In this document: positions 61,046 through 64,000 of the stretch, one piece after another | Layout: every line of letters starts with the position of its first letter | Numbering within the stretch: the stretch's first letter is position 1 | NCBI RefSeq assembly: GCF_900114245.1 | Contig: NZ_FOSK01000009.1 | Location: forward strand, 124,001 to 188,000 | Direction of reading: 5' to 3' | Source of the DNA: Pseudovibrio ascidiaceicola | GTDB lineage: Bacteria; Pseudomonadota; Alphaproteobacteria; Rhizobiales; Stappiaceae | Length of the DNA stretch: 64,000 nucleotides | Position numbers and translations under genes: made by a program | The notes under the pieces: model-generated | What the model was told of the DNA's origin: nothing | The model's database searches: none | What the model saw: the letters and a program-made list of their open reading frames with translations, nothing else

Positions 61046-62245
61046 TCAATCGTTATGATCTTCTGGCGACCACTCATAGATCCAGTTCAACCGGTCAAGA
61101 AGCTGACTTGGTGTGTTGGACCGCATGACAAGGTCTCGTGCAATGCGAAGAGGGAAGCCCATATGGTAGACCCAATCATTCCATTTAACGAGCTTGCTCA
61201 TCTTTTCAATACGTGGACGGCGGGCAGTCTCGTAGGCTTGCAAGGCTTGCGGTGTCGCACCATGTTTGTCGACCATCTTGGACAGGACTGCAGCATCTTC
61301 GATTGCCATTGCCGCGCCTTGCGCTGAGAATGGCAGGATCGCATGAGCAGCATCGCCGATAAGTGTTACAGGCCCTTGCGTCCACGCAGGGCGAGTGTCG
61401 ACCTCGCACAATGACCAACGGGTCCACGTTTCCGGCAGGTAGACCAGGCGCAACGCTTCTGGCGCCCAATTGCGGAAGTGTTTACGGACGTGATCACTGC
61501 CAACCGGATGGGACCAGGTGTCCTCTTTCCAGTCTTCCTTCGTGATGGCGACAATGTTGAGCAGCTTGCCATTCTTTACTGGGTATTGAACCAGATGGGC
61601 ATCGCGAGCGAGCCATAGGCCTGAGGTGCTCAGCAGAGGTTCCAGATTGAAAGGCGGCTCTGCTGTTGCTCTGTACGCTACAAACCCGGTGTGTTTGGCC
61701 GGTGCGCCACCCAATGTGTTCTGACGGATGCTTGAGCGGACACCGTCAGCCCCGATGAGCAGATCAAACTGATCCGGCACGCCAGCAAGAGCTTCTGCGA
61801 ATGCCGCTCCCTGAAGCTTAACGGTATCACCCTTGATTTCGGCGGTCTCTACCTTGGTATCCAGCCGCAGAGTGACTTCCGGTGTGTTCTGGACAGCTTC
61901 CAATAACAACTGTTGCAGATCTGCCCGGTGGATCACGTAGTATGGCGCGCCATAGCGGTCTTCAGCAATGCGGCCAAGTGGAACAGTTGCAAGTTGAGAC
62001 CCATCTTGGCCGGAGCGTATATTGACGCTGGCTGGAGAGACGGCTCTGGACATGAGCGCAGGGCCTAAGCCAAGAGCCTGCATACATCTCATTGCATTGG
62101 GAGATAGCTGAATTCCCGCGCCGACTTCGGAAAGCTCTGGGGCAGCGTCAAACAGGAAAACACTGTGGCCCTTACGGGCAAGGTATAACGCAGCTGTAAG
62201 TCCGGCGATCCCGGCTCCTGCGATAGCAATATTTTTTGGTATCAT
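61046..62245 (-). CDS. FAD-dependent aromatic monooxygenase (salicylate hydroxylase-like)
   Basis: This is a class A flavoprotein monooxygenase of 399 residues. It has the FAD dinucleotide motif IAGAGIAGLTAALYLA, the LIGADGVRSSIR (DG) motif and the second FAD motif TLIGDAAHAILPFSAQGAA. Such enzymes hydroxylate aromatic acids with NAD(P)H and oxygen; substrate is not evident. The ATG at 62245 restores the family start MIPKNIAIAGAG, though its ribosome-binding site is weak. A CHCC zinc-finger gene lies 98 bp upstream on the same strand. Confidence 0.9.
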   Translation of the reverse strand: MIPKNIAIAGAGIAGLTAALYLARKGHSVFLFDAAPELSEVGAGIQLSPNAMRCMQALGLGPALMSRAVSPASVNIRSGQDGSQLATVPLGRIAEDRYGAPYYVIHRADLQQLLLEAVQNTPEVTLRLDTKVETAEIKGDTVKLQGAAFAEALAGVPDQFDLLIGADGVRSSIRQNTLGGAPAKHTGFVAYRATAEPPFNLEPLLSTSGLWLARDAHLVQYPVKNGKLLNIVAITKEDWKEDTWSHPVGSDHVRKHFRNWAPEALRLVYLPETWTRWSLCEVDTRPAWTQGPVTLIGDAAHAILPFSAQGAAMAIEDAAVLSKMVDKHGATPQALQAYETARRPRIEKMSKLVKWNDWVYHMGFPLRIARDLVMRSNTPSQLLDRLNWIYEWSPEDHND

Positions 62246-62343
62246 TACGCAGCTTGCTTGCCGTGCTTTGCCTGAGGTTATCGGGATCAGGCAAAGCAAT
62301 GTGATTACTGTTTATTCGTTTTATCGGTCAGATGACGCGGTTG

Positions 62344-62589
62344 TTAAGCCGCATCAGGTACCCAAGCGCAGTCGGCTGGATTAGATTCTGCGGAACCGAG
62401 CTCAGCATCGTAATGGTAAAGCGTTGAGCAGTATGGGCAGATTATGTTGTCATCAGCACCCATGTCGAGGAATACGTGTGGGTGATCCTGTGGGGGGCGT
62501 GCGCCAATGCACATAAATTCTTTAGCGCCGATTTTAATGGCGTCAACGCCATTGGTGTTGTGAAAGTGGGGTACGACTTTACCGGCCAT
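62344..62589 (-). CDS. CHCC zinc-finger domain protein
   Basis: The 81-residue protein carries the zinc-binding pattern of the CHCC family: a cysteine in FMCIGARPPQDHPHVFLDMG with its histidines, then IICPYCSTLYHY. The family is related to the mitochondrial complex I subunit NDUFS6/NUMM. In alphaproteobacteria it is a small conserved protein that may be a complex I accessory factor. The ATG at 62589 fits relatives starting MAGKVVPHFHN; upstream Met codons lack that match. Confidence 0.88.
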   Translation of the reverse strand: MAGKVVPHFHNTNGVDAIKIGAKEFMCIGARPPQDHPHVFLDMGADDNIICPYCSTLYHYDAELGSAESNPADCAWVPDAA

Positions 62590-62879
62590 TTTTTCGCCAA
62601 GCTCCATGGAACAAAAATTTGCCGCCGACATTAAATTGGTTCGGGTGAAAAAGACAGGTTTTCTAGTTGATTGATTGCTTTGGGGCCTACGCGGTCCACA
62701 ACTGTACTGCGTTTTTTCACCTAGCGTTGAGGTTTTTCGGCGGAACTGGTGTTGTCTCAGCCTCTGTGAATAGTTGAGGGACTAGTCCAAATTGATAGTT
62801 CTTTGGCCTTTTCTTTCTCCACCCTTACATTTACCCTCCCATGATCCCGTAGTTTTCCTTTACGTAAACGTTAGGTAAT

Positions 62880-63632
62880 ATGCCAATATTCAATAATAAT
62901 GATCACCCTATCGCTTATCTTGATGAAGGAGAGGGCGATCCGATCCTGCTGATCCACGGATTCGCATCCAACAAGTTCGTCAACTGGGTGTATCCTGGTT
63001 GGGTTGATTTGCTGGTGAAGGATGGGCGTCGTGTGATTGCGATTGATAATCGTGGTCATGGCGAAAGCTACAAGTACTACAATGCAGAGGATTATGGCGC
63101 TCCGGTTATGGCCGAAGATGCGCTGAAACTGCTGGACCATCTTTACATCGATCAAGCAGATCTGCTTGGCTATTCCATGGGAACCCGTATTTCTGCGTTT
63201 TGTGCGCTTCAAGCGCCGGACCGGGTACGCTCGCTGACCCTTGGCGGGATGGGATATGGTTTGATTTCTGGCGTAGGTAATCCAGAGCCGATCATTGAAG
63301 GTCTGCTGGCGGATAAAATCTCCGATGTGAAAGACCGGACGGGCCGTTCCTTCAGGGCCTTTGCAGAGCAGACTAAGTCTGATCGACGGGCGCTTGCTGC
63401 TTGTATGCAGTCAGCTCGCAAGCCAATTTCCGAGGACATGGTATCTAAGATTACGGCGCCGACACTTGTTGCCGTTGGTACAAACGATGACGTGGCGGGT
63501 GATCCTAAGGCGCTTGCTGATCTTATGCCGAATGCGAGTTATCTGGAGATTACCAACCGGGATCATATGACCGCTGTTGGTGACAAGATTTTCAAAAAAG
63601 GCACATTAGAGTTTTTGGAGCAGTTTTCATGA
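62880..63632 (+). CDS. Alpha/beta hydrolase
   Basis: The 250-residue protein is a soluble alpha/beta hydrolase. It has the oxyanion LLIHGF, the DNRGHGES strand, the nucleophile elbow GYSMG (Ser near 102), an acidic residue in VGTNDDVAGD and the catalytic His in NRDHMTAV. Substrate is unknown; esterase, lactonase and C-C hydrolase activities all occur in the group. Its stop overlaps the next gene by four bases (ATGA), so the two are coupled. Confidence 0.9.
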   Translation: MPIFNNNDHPIAYLDEGEGDPILLIHGFASNKFVNWVYPGWVDLLVKDGRRVIAIDNRGHGESYKYYNAEDYGAPVMAEDALKLLDHLYIDQADLLGYSMGTRISAFCALQAPDRVRSLTLGGMGYGLISGVGNPEPIIEGLLADKISDVKDRTGRSFRAFAEQTKSDRRALAACMQSARKPISEDMVSKITAPTLVAVGTNDDVAGDPKALADLMPNASYLEITNRDHMTAVGDKIFKKGTLEFLEQFS

Positions 63633-64000
63633 ATAGAAGCACCCACGAATTTATCGGAGCCGATGGCAATTGCATCGTTGCAGACCGGTTTGGCTCAAAA
63701 GGCCAGCCGGTGATGATGATGCATGGTGGCGGGCAGACGAGACATTCGTGGGGCAAGACTGCTGAGATGATCGCCAATGCAGGGATGCAGGCGTTTTGTC
63801 TTGATATGCGTGGGCATGGTGACAGTGCATGGGTTGATGGAGAGAAGTACTTCTTTTCTGACTTTGGTGCCGATGTTGCCGCTGCTGCCTCTCAGATCCA
63901 TGAGGAAACCGGTCTCAAACCAATTGCGATCGGTGCGTCCTTGGGTGGGCTTGCATCTATTCTGGCGGAAGGGGCGTTGCGTCCTGGTGTTCTTGCTGGT
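63629..64000 (+). CDS. Alpha/beta hydrolase, partial
   Basis: The gene begins at an ATG overlapping the preceding stop and runs off the right edge after 124 codons. The visible part has the oxyanion MMHGGGQTRHSW, the DMRGHGDSAW strand and the nucleophile elbow GASLGG. It is a second alpha/beta hydrolase, clearly different from the first, and its coupling suggests a shared pathway. Confidence 0.88.
   Translation, partial: MNRSTHEFIGADGNCIVADRFGSKGQPVMMMHGGGQTRHSWGKTAEMIANAGMQAFCLDMRGHGDSAWVDGEKYFFSDFGADVAAAASQIHEETGLKPIAIGASLGGLASILAEGALRPGVLAG

Noticed and set aside
1-64000. Prophage, integrated element, restriction or other defence system, biosynthetic cluster
   Set aside because: No integrase, transposase, phage structural, toxin, nuclease-helicase defence or assembly-line genes are visible; nearly every gene is a housekeeping or transport family.

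Overview
The window reads as chromosomal core DNA of a marine-type alphaproteobacterium, most likely Hyphomicrobiales and close to Stappiaceae such as Pseudovibrio. The support is: split purS/purQ with a small membrane gene between them, the F1-ATPase zeta inhibitor (DUF1476) divergent from purC, a liv operon ending in a DUF6867 gene, a DUF2007 gene divergent from a long-chain polyprenyl diphosphate synthase, and REP-like palindromes of the GCTCTA...GCTCTAG type common in rhizobial genomes. The genus is inference. I see no phage, transposase, CRISPR array or recognisable defence system.

Layout. 1-8.9 kb: peroxiredoxin-like protein with a divergent AraC regulator, chromate transporter, purQ-purS-purC, ATPase inhibitor, HpcH/HpaI aldolase, rpe, a BASS-type transporter and an Lrp regulator. 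9-19.7 kb: a fused indolepyruvate ferredoxin oxidoreductase, then a TetR-controlled RND efflux operon with three phased operator-like repeats at its promoter, a P1 (DmpA/NylC) peptidase and a flavin reductase. 20.3-25.8 kb: a complete branched-chain amino acid ABC transporter (livHMGF, DUF6867, binding protein). 26-28.4 kb: four exported proteins in a row, including a LprI-like protein and two AprI/Inh-like lipoproteins. 28.5-34.8 kb: DUF2026, MazG-like, CoxE/MoxR pair, N6-adenine methyltransferase, DUF2007, polyprenyl synthase and a small Tat-type protein. 34.9-48.9 kb: catalase, ispE with a TPR protein, ppdK translationally coupled to meaB, a GGDEF/EAL protein, map-radC, tRNA-Leu(TAA) and an L,D-transpeptidase. 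49-54.1 kb: a LysR regulator, an OFA-family MFS transporter and a DUF3360 transporter. 55-64 kb: tandem trkH paralogues, sfsA, a gene-free structured stretch, gpt, a CinA-like protein, an FAD monooxygenase, a CHCC zinc-finger protein and two coupled alpha/beta hydrolases, the last cut by the window edge.

The best candidate for something undescribed is the 49-54.5 kb locus. The same 26-bp composite site, TCTAT-N6-ATAGA-N5-TCTAT, occurs upstream of the lysR gene, the OFA transporter and the DUF3360 transporter, and I noticed it nowhere else in the window. This points to a small LysR-controlled regulon linking two transporters, one of an uncharacterised family. Other signals worth checking are six degenerate 10-bp repeats in exact register at 17811-17870, the three 20-bp-phased repeats before the TetR gene, the envelope-inhibitor cluster, and the structured gene-free region after sfsA.
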